Below are positions 14,700-23,041 of a stretch of DNA of 64,000 bases, in pieces. The position numbers were made by a program, and so were the translations under genes. Source of the stretch: Streptomyces sp. NRRL B-3428 (lineage in GTDB: Bacteria > Actinomycetota > Actinomycetes > Streptomycetales > Streptomycetaceae); NCBI GenBank assembly GCA_000721375.1, contig JOGW01000013.1, positions 62,001-126,000 on the forward strand. Reading direction: 5' to 3'. The notes below the pieces were generated by a model. The model saw only the letters and a list, made by a program, of their open reading frames with translations. It did not search any database and was not told the DNA's origin. Within the stretch, counting starts at the first letter, position 1; the number at the start of each line of letters is the position of its first letter.

Positions 14700-14987
14700 T
14701 CAGGGCGAACGGAACGGGTCGTGCTCCGCGAGGATCTTCTCCATCCGGGCCTGGTCCACCCGGCTGACGATCTGCCCGGCCTCCTGCCGGTCGCGTACGA
14801 CCTTGGAGAGCGTGATCGCCGAGGTGGTCAGGTACAGGACGGCGATCGCCATGAAGGCCCGGATCCAGACGTCGACGTCCATGTAGAGGAGCGCCACGCC
14901 CACGGCGCCGAGCGAGATCCCGAAGGAGGCGACCGCCATCCCGTAGAAACCGTTGGTGCTCTGCTGCTTGATCGGTGTGTCTGTCAT
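14700..14987 (-). CDS. YiaA/YiaB family inner-membrane protein
   Basis: 95 residues from ATG 14987. Two closely spaced hydrophobic helices (GMAVASFGISLGAVGVALLYM and the segment around WIRAFMAIAVLYLTTSAITL) followed by a charged cytoplasmic tail (KVVRDRQEAGQIVSRVDQAR). This is the YiaAB two-helix domain, of unknown function. It lies between the TetR and acyl-CoA dehydrogenase genes on the same strand as both, with gaps of 61 and over 100 bases, so operon membership is uncertain. Confidence 0.8.
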   Translation of the reverse strand: MTDTPIKQQSTNGFYGMAVASFGISLGAVGVALLYMDVDVWIRAFMAIAVLYLTTSAITLSKVVRDRQEAGQIVSRVDQARMEKILAEHDPFRSP

Positions 14988-15048
14988 AGGCCACAGAGTC
15001 GCGCCACTGTGCGCCGGGCCACATCCGTACATCTACTCAAGCGGGTAC

Positions 15049-16200
15049 TCAGAAGGCCGAAACCCCCGTCAGCGCACGCCCGATGAGCAGCTTCTGTATC
15101 TGCGAGGTGCCCTCGTAGAGGGTCATCACGCGGGCGTCGCGCAGGAGCTTGCCCGCCGGGTACTCGTCGATGTAGCCGTAACCGCCGAACACCTGAAGGC
15201 AGTTGTTGGCCGCGCGCACCGCCGCCTCGGAGGCGAACAGCTTGGCCTTGGAGGACTCGGTGGCGAACGGCTGTCCCCGGTCGATGAGATCGGCGACCCG
15301 CCAGGTGAGCAGCCGGGCGGCGTCCACGTCGACGGCGATGTCGCTGATGAGCTCCTGGACCAGCTGGTGCCGGGCGATGGGACCGCCGAACTGCTCACGC
15401 TCGGTCGCGTACCCGACCGCCGCGTCGAGGGCGGCCTGGGCGATACCGACACAGCCGGCCGCGACCGACATCCGGCCCTTGGCGAGCGCCGACATGGCGA
15501 CCGAGAAGCCCTTGCCCTCCGGGCCGAGCATCGCCGAGGCCGGTATGCGGACGTCCTCCAGGACGAGCTCCGCGGTGGCCTGGCCGCGCAGACCCAGCTT
15601 GCCGTGAATCTCCGTGCGGCTCAGACCGGGGGTGTCCGTGGGGATCAGGAACGCGGAGACGCCCTTGTGGCCGGGCTGGTCGTTGGTGCGCGCGAAGAGC
15701 AGCACGACATCGGCCCAAGTGCCGTTGGTGATGAACATCTTGGTGCCGTTGACGACGAAGTCCTCCCCGTCGCGTACGGCCTTCGTGGTCAGATTGCCCG
15801 CGTCGGAGCCGGTGCCGGGTTCGGTGAGACCGAAGCAGCCGACATGGTCGCCCGAGGTGAGGCCGGGCAGCCACTGCCGCTTCTGCTCCTCGTTCCCCCA
15901 CGTGGCGATCGACTTCGTGACGAGCCCGAGCGAGACGGAGACGATGCCGCGCACCGAGGAGTCGCCGCGGCCGAGTTCCTCGGTGACCAGGCAGTACGCG
16001 AGGTGGTCACCGCCGCTGCCGCCGTAGGCCTCGTCGATGGTGAGCCCGAGGAAGCCGACCTCGCCGAGCTTCTTCACGATGGACCGGTCGACCTGCTCGG
16101 CGCGGTCCCACTCCGTGACGTGCGGGGTGATCTCGCGGGCCGTGAAGTCCCGGGCCAGTTCGCGTACGGCTGTCTGCTCGTCACTGAGTTCCAGGTTCAT
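15049..16200 (-). CDS. Acyl-CoA dehydrogenase (FAD)
   Basis: 383 residues from the ATG at 16200; a GTG two codons upstream is possible. Catalyses alpha,beta-desaturation of an acyl-CoA, passing electrons to ETF. The family signature CFGLTEPGTGSDAGN near residues 123-137 and the C-terminal RDARVMTLYEGTSQIQ, with the catalytic Glu in YEGTSQ, are present. The protein most resembles short or branched-chain acyl-CoA dehydrogenases in length and in the position of the Glu. Divergent from a TetR gene; the intervening 72 bases carry an AATTA-N7-TAGTT inverted repeat also found before the aldehyde dehydrogenase gene. Confidence 0.95.
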   Translation of the reverse strand: MNLELSDEQTAVRELARDFTAREITPHVTEWDRAEQVDRSIVKKLGEVGFLGLTIDEAYGGSGGDHLAYCLVTEELGRGDSSVRGIVSVSLGLVTKSIATWGNEEQKRQWLPGLTSGDHVGCFGLTEPGTGSDAGNLTTKAVRDGEDFVVNGTKMFITNGTWADVVLLFARTNDQPGHKGVSAFLIPTDTPGLSRTEIHGKLGLRGQATAELVLEDVRIPASAMLGPEGKGFSVAMSALAKGRMSVAAGCVGIAQAALDAAVGYATEREQFGGPIARHQLVQELISDIAVDVDAARLLTWRVADLIDRGQPFATESSKAKLFASEAAVRAANNCLQVFGGYGYIDEYPAGKLLRDARVMTLYEGTSQIQKLLIGRALTGVSAF

Positions 16201-16226
16201 CGGCACCCACCCCGATCCGCTTCGTT

Positions 16227-16243
16227 AATTACCACTGCTAGTT
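16227..16243. promoter_or_regulatory. Operator AACTA-N7-TAGTT, copy 1 (acyl-CoA dehydrogenase / TetR)
   Basis: On the minus strand AACTAGCAGTGGTAATT; arms of 5 bases with one mismatch, 7-base spacer. It sits centrally in the 72-base divergent intergenic region. The site at 21732-21748 matches it at 13 of 17 positions with the same spacer. Confidence 0.6.
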
Positions 16244-16272
16244 TTTCGTTGACGGGCCCTACTATGTGCCGC

Positions 16273-16902
16273 ATGGCCCGACCGCGCAAGCCCCTGCTGA
16301 GCACCGACCGCATCATCGAGACCGCGCGTGCGCTGGTGGACGCGGAAGGGCTCGCGGCCGTCTCGACACGACGGCTCGCCGCGGAGCTGGGCGTGAGCGG
16401 GCCCTCCCTCTACAACCACTTCCGTACGAAGGACCAGATCCTCGAGGCGGTCGCCGACTCGGTGAGTGCCCAGGTCGATCTGTCGATGTTCGAGGACGCA
16501 CGGCCCTGGCGGGACGCTCTGCACGACTGGGCGGTCTCCTACCGGGCGGCGCTGCGGGACCACCCGCATATCGTCCCGGTGCTCGCGCGCGGGCCCGGGC
16601 GCAGGCCGTCCGGTCTCAAGGTGGCCGACGCGGTGTACGGGGCGATGACCGCGGCGGGCTGGCCGCCCGCGCAGGCGACCTCGATCGGGGCGCTGATGCG
16701 GTACTTCATCATGGGCTCGGCGCTCGGCTCGTTCGCGGGCGGTTTCGTCGACGACGAGACGGCGTACGACCCGGCGGACTATCCGCACCTCGGCCAGGCG
16801 CATCTGCTCGCCGAGCGTCAGGAGAAGGTGGACGAGCGGGCCTTCGAGACCGGGCTCGGTGCGCTGCTCGACGGTCTGGAGCAGCAGTTCAGGGCTCTGT
16901 GA
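16273..16902 (+). CDS. TetR family regulator, divergent from acyl-CoA dehydrogenase
   Basis: 209 residues from ATG 16273; an ATG 9 bases upstream is also in frame. N-terminal HTH: VSTRRLAAELGVSGPSLYNHF, residues about 30-50. The C-terminal domain has a long hydrophobic helix (MRYFIMGSALGSFAGGF) that probably lines the ligand pocket, and an acidic loop DDETAYDPADYPH. The short divergent promoter region and the palindrome there indicate that it represses itself and the dehydrogenase, and by the second site also the aldehyde dehydrogenase about 5 kb away. Ligand unknown; an acyl-CoA is likely. Confidence 0.88.
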   Translation: MARPRKPLLSTDRIIETARALVDAEGLAAVSTRRLAAELGVSGPSLYNHFRTKDQILEAVADSVSAQVDLSMFEDARPWRDALHDWAVSYRAALRDHPHIVPVLARGPGRRPSGLKVADAVYGAMTAAGWPPAQATSIGALMRYFIMGSALGSFAGGFVDDETAYDPADYPHLGQAHLLAERQEKVDERAFETGLGALLDGLEQQFRAL

Positions 16903-16922
16903 CCCGGTCGACCGACGGTCGC

Positions 16923-17014
16923 GCGAGCTGCCGATCGACGGCGGTACGAGCGGTCGATCGACGGCGGTGCGAGCTGCCGATCGACGGCGGTGCGAGCGGT
17001 CGATTGACGGCGGG
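16923..17014 (+). repeat. Four tandem 23-base repeats after the TetR gene
   Basis: Units at 16923, 16946, 16969 and 16992, each 23 bases, alternate between two types: GCGAGCTGCCGATCGACGGC and ACGAGCGGTCGATCGACGGC (first 20 bases). A degenerate fifth copy precedes them. Type B contains the palindrome GTCGATCGAC (GTCGATTGAC in the last copy). The array fills most of the gap between the TetR stop and the EamA gene. Confidence 0.9.
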
Positions 17015-17061
17015 CATCAATTCGGTGGGCGCCGAACAGTCGCCCACGTAGGGTCCGCTTC

Positions 17062-18012
17062 ATGACGACCTCGCAAGCCCCTTCGGCAGCTCGCCGCTCG
17101 GAACTCCTCGCTCTCGCCGCCGCCGGTGTCACGGTCGTGCTGTGGGCCTCCGCCTTCGTCTCCATCCGCAGCGCGGGCGAGGCCTATTCACCGGGAGCGC
17201 TGGCGCTCGGCCGGCTGCTGGCGGGCGTGGTGATGCTCGGGGCCTTCCTGCTGATACGGCGCGAGGGACTGCCGCCGAAGGCCGCCTGGCCGGGGATCGC
17301 GATCTCCGGTGTGCTCTGGTTCGGCCTGTACATGGTGGTGCTCAACTGGGGTGAGCAGAAGGTCGACGCGGGCACGGCGGCCCTGGTGGTGAACGTAGGC
17401 CCGCTGGTGATGGCGCTGCTCGCCGGCTGGCTGCTCAAGGAGGGGCTGCCGAAGCGGCTGCTCGCGGGGATGGTGGTGTCGTTCCTGGGCGCGGCGGTGG
17501 TCGGACTCTCGATGTCCGGCGAGGGCAACGCGTCGGTCCTCGGCGTCGTGCTCTGTCTGCTGGCCGCGATCTCGTACGCGGGCGGTGTGGTGGCCCAGAA
17601 GCCCGCGTTGAAGCACGCGAGTCCGCTCCAGGTGACCACCTTCGGCTGCCTGATCGGCGCGGTGGCCTGCCTGCCGTTCACCGGGGTGCTGATCTCGGAA
17701 CTGGGCGACGCACCGGTCTCCGCGACCCTCAACATGCTCTACCTGGGCGTCTTCCCGACCGCCCTCGCCTTCACCACCTGGGCGTACGCCCTGGCCCGTA
17801 CGACCGCCGGAAAGATGGGCGCCACGACGTACGCCGTCCCCGCGATCGTGGTCCTGATGTCCTGGCTCGCCCTCGACGAGGTACCGGGCTTGCTGACTCT
17901 CCTCGGCGGGGCGATCTGCCTTGCGGGGGTGGGGGTTTCCCGGTCCAGGGGGCGCTCGCGGGTGGTGGCGACGGCACAGGAGTCGCGCCCCGTCCTGGAC
18001 CCGACCGAATGA
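17062..18012 (+). CDS. EamA/DMT family exporter
   Basis: 316 residues with ten hydrophobic segments in two EamA repeats (about 15-150 and 160-295). The first repeat starts LAAAGVTVVLWASAFVSIRSAGE, the usual drug/metabolite transporter opening, and the second ends with AIVVLMSWLALDEVPGLLTLLGG, the typical x-P-x-x-x-x-L-x-x-x-x-x-x-E-x-P pattern. Such proteins export amino acids or small metabolites. No strong ribosome binding site before the ATG. Neighbouring genes give no substrate. Confidence 0.92.
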   Translation: MTTSQAPSAARRSELLALAAAGVTVVLWASAFVSIRSAGEAYSPGALALGRLLAGVVMLGAFLLIRREGLPPKAAWPGIAISGVLWFGLYMVVLNWGEQKVDAGTAALVVNVGPLVMALLAGWLLKEGLPKRLLAGMVVSFLGAAVVGLSMSGEGNASVLGVVLCLLAAISYAGGVVAQKPALKHASPLQVTTFGCLIGAVACLPFTGVLISELGDAPVSATLNMLYLGVFPTALAFTTWAYALARTTAGKMGATTYAVPAIVVLMSWLALDEVPGLLTLLGGAICLAGVGVSRSRGRSRVVATAQESRPVLDPTE

Positions 18013-18033
18013 CGCGCGGCGGGCCCGACCCGG

Positions 18034-18687
18034 CTAGCGCGCAGGCCAATACGGGTTCGGCGTGCCGTCATCCGTCATGTGCGCCCGCCGCCAGATCCCG
18101 TTCCAACTGACCTGGGTCTCCGGCTCGAACGGGTGCCGCTGCCCGCACGGACACACCATCCGCACCCATGCGCACCCGCGGCACAGCTCCAACCAGCCGT
18201 GCCCGGTCGAATGCAGCACCGGCGGTCCTTCGTCCCCGCAGGCCGGGCAGCCGGACAGCTCGGCACCGTCCAGAATCGCGTTCTGCCGGCGGACGTACGC
18301 GGACAGTCGCAACGACGGGTGCCGGAAAGGGTCTTGGCACCAGACTTGCCGCGGCCCGTCCCACCAGCTCCACAGCCACCACGGTCGCGGCTCCGGCACA
18401 TCCCGCCGCCCGGACCGCTTCTGCGCCCTGCGCTGCGCGGCGTACTCCTCCACCCGCGCGAGCCACAGCACCCGCGCCTCATACAGCTCCTCCACCGCAC
18501 GCACCAGCGCGTCCGGGTCGGCCTCGAGCCGCCTTGGGATCGCGGCACTGAGCGTGAGGTGGTGATACGTCGCCCGGAGGCCGTACGGCGCGAAGTGGGT
18601 GAGGCAGGTGCGCAGCGCGCTGTGGCGACCGTGGACGGGGAGACCGGTGTCGTGCACGTGCGCACGCTGGGTCAGGAAACTGCTCAT
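18034..18687 (-). CDS. Zinc-ribbon protein of an uncharacterised Streptomyces family, copy B
   Basis: 217 residues, exactly the length of its paralogue at 9443-10096. The start is ATG 18687, overlapping the previous stop as ATGA; the frame stays open further upstream only as a shadow of that gene. HFAPYGLRAT (31-40), the Glu/Arg helix (EELYEARVLWLARVEEY), VWCQDPFRHPS with Cys117, and CPAC with Cys147/Cys150 align without gaps to copy A. The ribbon continues with Cys169 and Cys172, and this copy has two extra Cys (VCPCGQRHP, 179 and 181). The tail ends NPYWPAR. Function unknown. Confidence 0.8.
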   Translation of the reverse strand: MSSFLTQRAHVHDTGLPVHGRHSALRTCLTHFAPYGLRATYHHLTLSAAIPRRLEADPDALVRAVEELYEARVLWLARVEEYAAQRRAQKRSGRRDVPEPRPWWLWSWWDGPRQVWCQDPFRHPSLRLSAYVRRQNAILDGAELSGCPACGDEGPPVLHSTGHGWLELCRGCAWVRMVCPCGQRHPFEPETQVSWNGIWRRAHMTDDGTPNPYWPAR

Positions 18688-18929
18688 GGCGCGGGCGCCA
18701 GATCCCATGCCCGTGCCAGTCCGGCGGTGACAGCGGTGGCGTGCGTCGGAAGGTGCTGTTCTGCCCAGGTCTCGGCAAGCCCGAGGAAATCCCGCAGGTC
18801 CTGCTGGGCGCCGGCGACGAGCCCGCGCACCTGGTCCACCGGCAGCTCGATCACCGGGCTGCCCTCGATCGCGTACGCGTCGAGCGCCGCGCGCACCGCC
18901 GCCTCGGAGGCGAACAGTCGGCGATGCAC
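18684..18929 (-). CDS. Small hypothetical protein, probably the 3' half of a frameshifted gene
   Basis: 81 residues from a GTG. It contains LFASEAAVRAALDAY and an acidic helical C-terminus, and its stop overlaps the start of the zinc-ribbon gene (ATGA), so the two are translated together. The start has no convincing ribosome binding site. Codon usage is that of a real gene from its first codons, and the frame immediately upstream (to 19057) is also a good coding frame, which suggests the real start is at 19057 and a base has been lost at about 18916. Not recognised. Confidence 0.45.
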   Translation of the reverse strand: MHRRLFASEAAVRAALDAYAIEGSPVIELPVDQVRGLVAGAQQDLRDFLGLAETWAEQHLPTHATAVTAGLARAWDLAPAP

Positions 18930-19057
18930 ACGACCGCCGTGCCAACCTCAGTCGGAGTCAGGTCCCCGTTCAGCACGAGACATCCGTACGACTCGTGCCC
19001 GCCGACCGGCCAGAGCGCGAAGTCGTCGGCGGGGAAGAGCTCCAGCACGGGTTCCAT
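18851..19057 (-). pseudogene. 5' half of the frameshifted small gene
   Basis: From ATG 19057 the frame encodes MEPVLELFPADDFALWPVGG and on to VVCIAD with normal third-position GC, then turns into Pro/Arg-rich out-of-frame sequence after about 18917. Reinsertion of one C at GACTGTTC (to GACCTGTTC) would join it to the 18684-18929 frame and give a 124-residue protein. A sequencing error, a true pseudogene, or two overlapping genes are all possible. Follows the alcohol dehydrogenase stop on the same strand. Confidence 0.4.
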
Positions 19058-19139
19058 CACGATCACATGGGGATGATGCCGGACCCCCTGCGCCGCCGCC
19101 ACGGACTTTCGGCCGCGGCTCGGGAGCCGAAAGGCACGG

Positions 19140-20219
19140 TCAGAAGACCACCAGCGCCCGTCCCCCCTTCCCCGCGATCATGTTCTCGAAGGCCGCCGGG
19201 ATCCCGTCGAGGCCGATGTGCTCGGTGACCAGCTGGGAGAGGTCCAGGCTGCCCGCGCGGATGTGGTCGGCGAGGACCGGGAGGTCGGTGGACGGGTCGC
19301 AGTTGCCGTAGACGCAGCCGGACAGGGTGCGGCCCCAGTGGAACAGCTCCAGGGCGTTGAAGGTGACGTGCTGGTCCTTGCCGCCGATTCCGACGACCGT
19401 GGCGCGGCCGCCACGGCGCGTGGAGTCCCAGGCCGTGCGGATGGTGTCGGCGCGGCCCACGCACTCGACCGCCACGTCCGCGCCCCGGCCCCCGGTCAGC
19501 TTGCGGATGTCCTTGGCGGTGGTGTCCGAGGCGAGGACGAACTCGGTGGCGCCGGCCGCGCGCGCCAACTCCTCCTTCGCCGGGGAGACGTCGACCGCGA
19601 TGATCGGGCCCGCGCCCGCGATACGGGCCGACTGGAGGGTGGCGAGTCCGACGCCGCCTACGCCGTAGACAGCGACGGATTCGCCCTCGCGTACGCGTGC
19701 CGAGTGGTGGATCGCGCCGTAGCCGGTGAGGACCGCGCAGCCGAGCAGCGCCGCGTCCGTGAGCGGGACGCCGGCCGGGACCGGCAGGACGCAGTTGGCG
19801 GCGACCACCGTCTCCTCGGCGAACGCGGCGACGTTCAGGCCCGGGTGGAGGTCCTGGCCGTCGGACGTACGGGCGTAGACGTTCGCCGCGCCCGCGAGGG
19901 CGCTGACGCAGAGCCAGACCTCGCCGATCGCACAGTGGTGGCAACTGCCGCAGGAAGGCGCCCAGTTGAGTACCACCGCGTCACCGACCGCCACGTGGTC
20001 CACGCCGTCGCCCACCGCGAGCACCGTGCCCGCGCCCTCGTGGCCGAGGACGCAGGGCGTGGGCACCCGCATGGTGCCGTTGGAGAGCGAGAGATCGGAG
20101 TGGCAGACCCCGGCGGCGGCGAGCTTGATGCGCACCTGCCCCGGTCCGGGGTCGGGCAGTTCGATCTCGATGAGCTCCAGCGGAGCACCTACGGCGGGCA
20201 GGACGGCGGCGCGGACCAC
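19140..20219 (-). CDS. Zinc-dependent alcohol dehydrogenase (MDR, class III-like)
   Basis: 359 residues, GTG start with AGGAG upstream. Catalytic zinc ligands are Cys39 with His40 next to it, His60-Glu61, and Cys161 in LGCAVLTGYGA. The structural zinc loop is Cys90, Cys93, Cys96 and Cys104. NAD(P) binding: YGVGGVG at 185-191, with Asp after the second strand (AVDVS) favouring NAD. Such enzymes oxidise alcohols, S-hydroxymethyl thiols or aldehydes. It follows the aldehyde dehydrogenase gene by 61 bases on the same strand, so an alcohol-to-acid pathway is likely, both probably under the operator at 21732. Confidence 0.93.
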   Translation of the reverse strand: MVRAAVLPAVGAPLELIEIELPDPGPGQVRIKLAAAGVCHSDLSLSNGTMRVPTPCVLGHEGAGTVLAVGDGVDHVAVGDAVVLNWAPSCGSCHHCAIGEVWLCVSALAGAANVYARTSDGQDLHPGLNVAAFAEETVVAANCVLPVPAGVPLTDAALLGCAVLTGYGAIHHSARVREGESVAVYGVGGVGLATLQSARIAGAGPIIAVDVSPAKEELARAAGATEFVLASDTTAKDIRKLTGGRGADVAVECVGRADTIRTAWDSTRRGGRATVVGIGGKDQHVTFNALELFHWGRTLSGCVYGNCDPSTDLPVLADHIRAGSLDLSQLVTEHIGLDGIPAAFENMIAGKGGRALVVF

Positions 20220-20245
20220 GGTGGCGTACTCCTGAACTAGACGGT

Positions 20246-20282
20246 GCGGATCGGTACAGCGCGGATCGGTACAGCGCGGATC
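20246..20282 (-). repeat. 15-base tandem repeat at the aldehyde dehydrogenase stop
   Basis: GCGGATCGGTACAGC at 20246-20260 and 20261-20275, then a partial copy GCGGATC that runs into the stop codon (20281-20283). Confidence 0.85.
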
Positions 20283-21693
20283 AGAACTGCAGGGACTTCG
20301 TCTGCAGGTACTCGGTCAGGCCGTGCGGGCCGAGCTCGCGTCCGACACCGGACTGCTTGTAGCCGCCGAACGGGGCGAGCGGGTTGAACTGGCCGCCGTT
20401 GATGTCCACCTGGCCGGTGTCCATCTTGCGCGCGAAGGCCACTGCCTCGTCGTTGTCGGCGGCCCAGACCGCGCCCGCGAGCCCGTACACCGTGCCGTTG
20501 GCGATCCGCAGGGCGTCGGCCTCGTCCTCGTACCGGATGATCGAGATCACCGGGCCGAAGATCTCCTCCTGCGCGATGGTCATCTCGGGGCGGACGTCGG
20601 CGAAGATCGTGGGGCTGACGTAGTAGCCGGTGGGGTGCGGGGCTTCGGGGCCGCCGGCCACGATCCGGGCGCCCTCCTCGATACCGCGCGTGATGTAGCC
20701 GCGGACGCGGGCGTGCTGCTTGGCGTTGACGACCGGGCCGAGGCGGCTGGACTCGTCGTGCGGGTCGCCCGCGACGTACTTGGCGGCGGCCGCCGCGGCG
20801 AGCTGGACGGCCTCGTCGTACTGGTCGGTGTGGACGAGCATCCGGGTCCAGGCGCTGCAGGTCTGGCCGGAGTTGGACATCACGTTGGCCACGCCGACGT
20901 TGACCGCCTTGGCGAGGTTCGCGCTCGGCAGGATCACGTTGGCGGACTTGCCGCCGAGCTCCAGGGCCACGCGCTTGATCGCGGAACCGGCGGTGGCGCC
21001 GATCCGCTTGCCGACCGCGGTCGAGCCGGTGAAGGAGACCAGATCGACGTCCGCATGCTCGGCGAGGGCCTGTCCGGCGACCGGGCCGAGGCCCGTCACC
21101 AGGTTGAACACACCGGCGGGAACGCCCGCCTCGTGCACGGCGTCGGCGAAGAGCTGGGCGACCAGCGGGGTGTCCTCCGCGGGCTTCAGGACGACCGTGC
21201 AGCCCGCGGCGAGCGCGGGGGCGACCTTGGCGACGATCTGGTGCAGCGGGTAGTTCCAGGGCGTGATCGCGCCCACGACGCCGACCGGCTCGTGGAACAC
21301 GGTCGAGTTGCCGAGCTTCTCCTCGAAGGCGTACGTCGCGGCGAGGTCGGCGTAGATGCCGGTCACCGCGATGGGCAGACCCGCGTGCACCATCTTGGCG
21401 AAGCCGAGCGGTGCGCCCAGTTCGGCCGTGACCGTCTCGGCGATCTCCTCGTGGCGCGCGGCGAGCGCGTTCTGCAGCGCGGTGAGCTTGGCGGCACGCT
21501 CGGCGGGCGGTGTCGCGGCCCAGGCGGGGAGTGCGGCGCGGGCGGCGCGTACCGCCGCGTCCACGTCCTCGGCTCCGGCCGCCGCCACATGCCCGATCAC
21601 CTGCTCGTCGGCCGGGTTGACCACCTCGATGGTCTCCGCGGACGCGGCGGGCGTCCACGCGCCGTTGATGTAGAGCCCCTCGTGCGGCTTCAT
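20281..21693 (-). CDS. NAD(P)-dependent aldehyde dehydrogenase
   Basis: 470 residues, ATG with GGGAGG upstream. Oxidises an aldehyde to the acid. Motifs: ITPWNYPL with Asn147, FTGSTAVGK, general base Glu245 in ALELGGKS, nucleophile Cys279 in SGQTCSAWT, and the C-terminal [15 protein letters not shown]. The start of an operon with the alcohol dehydrogenase; 38 bases upstream lies the perfect AACTA-N7-TAGTT palindrome shared with the acyl-CoA dehydrogenase region. Substrate unknown. Confidence 0.95.
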   Translation of the reverse strand: MKPHEGLYINGAWTPAASAETIEVVNPADEQVIGHVAAAGAEDVDAAVRAARAALPAWAATPPAERAAKLTALQNALAARHEEIAETVTAELGAPLGFAKMVHAGLPIAVTGIYADLAATYAFEEKLGNSTVFHEPVGVVGAITPWNYPLHQIVAKVAPALAAGCTVVLKPAEDTPLVAQLFADAVHEAGVPAGVFNLVTGLGPVAGQALAEHADVDLVSFTGSTAVGKRIGATAGSAIKRVALELGGKSANVILPSANLAKAVNVGVANVMSNSGQTCSAWTRMLVHTDQYDEAVQLAAAAAAKYVAGDPHDESSRLGPVVNAKQHARVRGYITRGIEEGARIVAGGPEAPHPTGYYVSPTIFADVRPEMTIAQEEIFGPVISIIRYEDEADALRIANGTVYGLAGAVWAADNDEAVAFARKMDTGQVDINGGQFNPLAPFGGYKQSGVGRELGPHGLTEYLQTKSLQF

Positions 21694-21731
21694 GCCTCGA
21701 CCTCCCTGACGTCACCTTCGTACGGCCCTCA

Positions 21732-21748
21732 AACTAGCGCTGTTAGTT
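21732..21748. promoter_or_regulatory. Operator AACTA-N7-TAGTT, copy 2 (aldehyde dehydrogenase)
   Basis: AACTAGCGCTGTTAGTT has perfect 5-base arms and a 7-base spacer. It overlaps the last codons of the MFS gene and lies just upstream of the aldehyde dehydrogenase. Probably read by the TetR at 16273. Confidence 0.6.
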
Positions 21749-23005
21749 TTCGCGCGCCAGGGGGGTCCGAACGTCCCGGTCCGTGACGTTAGTTGAGGAA
21801 GGCTGCGAAGGGGATGGCGCCGGACGTCGCAGTCCGAGAAGGGCCGTACCGAGCAGAAGCGCACCAAGCGTGACAAAGGGGGCGCCGATACCGGCGACTC
21901 CCGCGATCAGTCCGGCGGCCGCGGGTGTGGCCACCTGGCCGAGACGGTTGCCCGTCAGGCGCAGGGCGAGTGCGGTGGAGCGGGCCTCGGCGGGGGCGGC
22001 CTGGACGACGGTGGTCATCGAGAGCGGCTGGCCGACGCCGAGACAGAAGCCGAGGACGGCGAGCATGAGCGCCATCGCCCATACCGGTACGGGAAGGGCG
22101 ATACCGGCGCAGAGCAGACCGGCGACCAGGCAGGTCGACACGAGCAGGGCCGTGCGGCCGACGAGGCGGATCATCGGGGTCATCGCCAGGCGGCAGGCGA
22201 TGGTGGCGGCCGCGCGCAGGCTGAGCAGGAGCCCGATCACGGACGGGGCGATACCGCGGTGTTCGCCGATCACCGGCAGATACGCGGTGAGGATGTCGGT
22301 GGCCGACAGGACGGCCAGGCTGATCAGGATGCCGGCGGGGACTCCTCGGGTGCGCAGGATGCGATGGACCGGCACCTTCTCTTTCGTGAGGCGCTTGTGC
22401 GCGGGCGCTCCGTGCTCGATCCGCCACAGCGAGACGAACGAGACGGCGGCCACACCCGCCGAGACGAGCAGGGCCAGTGCGCTCGTACGGGCCATGGCCG
22501 AGCTCTGCGCACCACCGCCCGTGACCAGCGTGCCCGCCGCGATCGGTCCGATCAGCTGGCCGAGGGACGCGCCGATCGTGAAGTGGCCGAAATTGCGGTC
22601 CTGTTCGGCCGGTGCGGACTGCCGGGCGACGATCGACTGGGCGCCGATCACGAAGGCGAGATGACCGAGGCCCATCACACCGCTCCATGCGGCCATCCCC
22701 GTAAGGGAGTTGGCCGCGCCGCTGAGCGCGCAGCCGCCCGCGATCAGCACGACACCGATGGGCAGCAGGGGCGCGCAGCGGCCGTGGTCGGTGCGACGGC
22801 CCAGCGGTACGGCGGCGAACAGCGGGAGCAGGGCGTAGACCCCTGCGATCACACCGATCGCGCGTTCGTCGGCGCCCAGGCCGAGAGCCCGGTAGGAGAC
22901 GGCCGGTCGCGCCATCGACACCGCCGCCTGCGCGAAACCGAAGGCGATGACGAGACGGAGCAGCCAGCCCCTGCCGGGCTCTCGGGTGCCTATGTCCTCG
23001 GTCAT
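21743..23005 (-). CDS. MFS transporter, probable drug or metabolite efflux
   Basis: 420 residues, twelve hydrophobic segments. The loop after helix 2 reads PLGRRTDHGR, the MFS motif A position; the middle loop (residues about 195-215) is basic. The C-terminal tail is short and hydrophilic. AGGAG precedes the ATG. It starts 36 bases after the CitMHS stop on the same strand, so the two transporters may be cotranscribed. Substrate not predictable. Confidence 0.88.
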   Translation of the reverse strand: MTEDIGTREPGRGWLLRLVIAFGFAQAAVSMARPAVSYRALGLGADERAIGVIAGVYALLPLFAAVPLGRRTDHGRCAPLLPIGVVLIAGGCALSGAANSLTGMAAWSGVMGLGHLAFVIGAQSIVARQSAPAEQDRNFGHFTIGASLGQLIGPIAAGTLVTGGGAQSSAMARTSALALLVSAGVAAVSFVSLWRIEHGAPAHKRLTKEKVPVHRILRTRGVPAGILISLAVLSATDILTAYLPVIGEHRGIAPSVIGLLLSLRAAATIACRLAMTPMIRLVGRTALLVSTCLVAGLLCAGIALPVPVWAMALMLAVLGFCLGVGQPLSMTTVVQAAPAEARSTALALRLTGNRLGQVATPAAAGLIAGVAGIGAPFVTLGALLLGTALLGLRRPAPSPSQPSSTNVTDRDVRTPLAREN

Positions 23006-23041
23006 GGGACCGGAACTCCTGTGATCTGCGCGGGCATCGGG

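Noticed and set aside
14953..16902. 649-codon frame ending in the TetR gene
   Set aside because: The upstream part is antisense to acyl-CoA dehydrogenase; the TetR homology begins at 16273.
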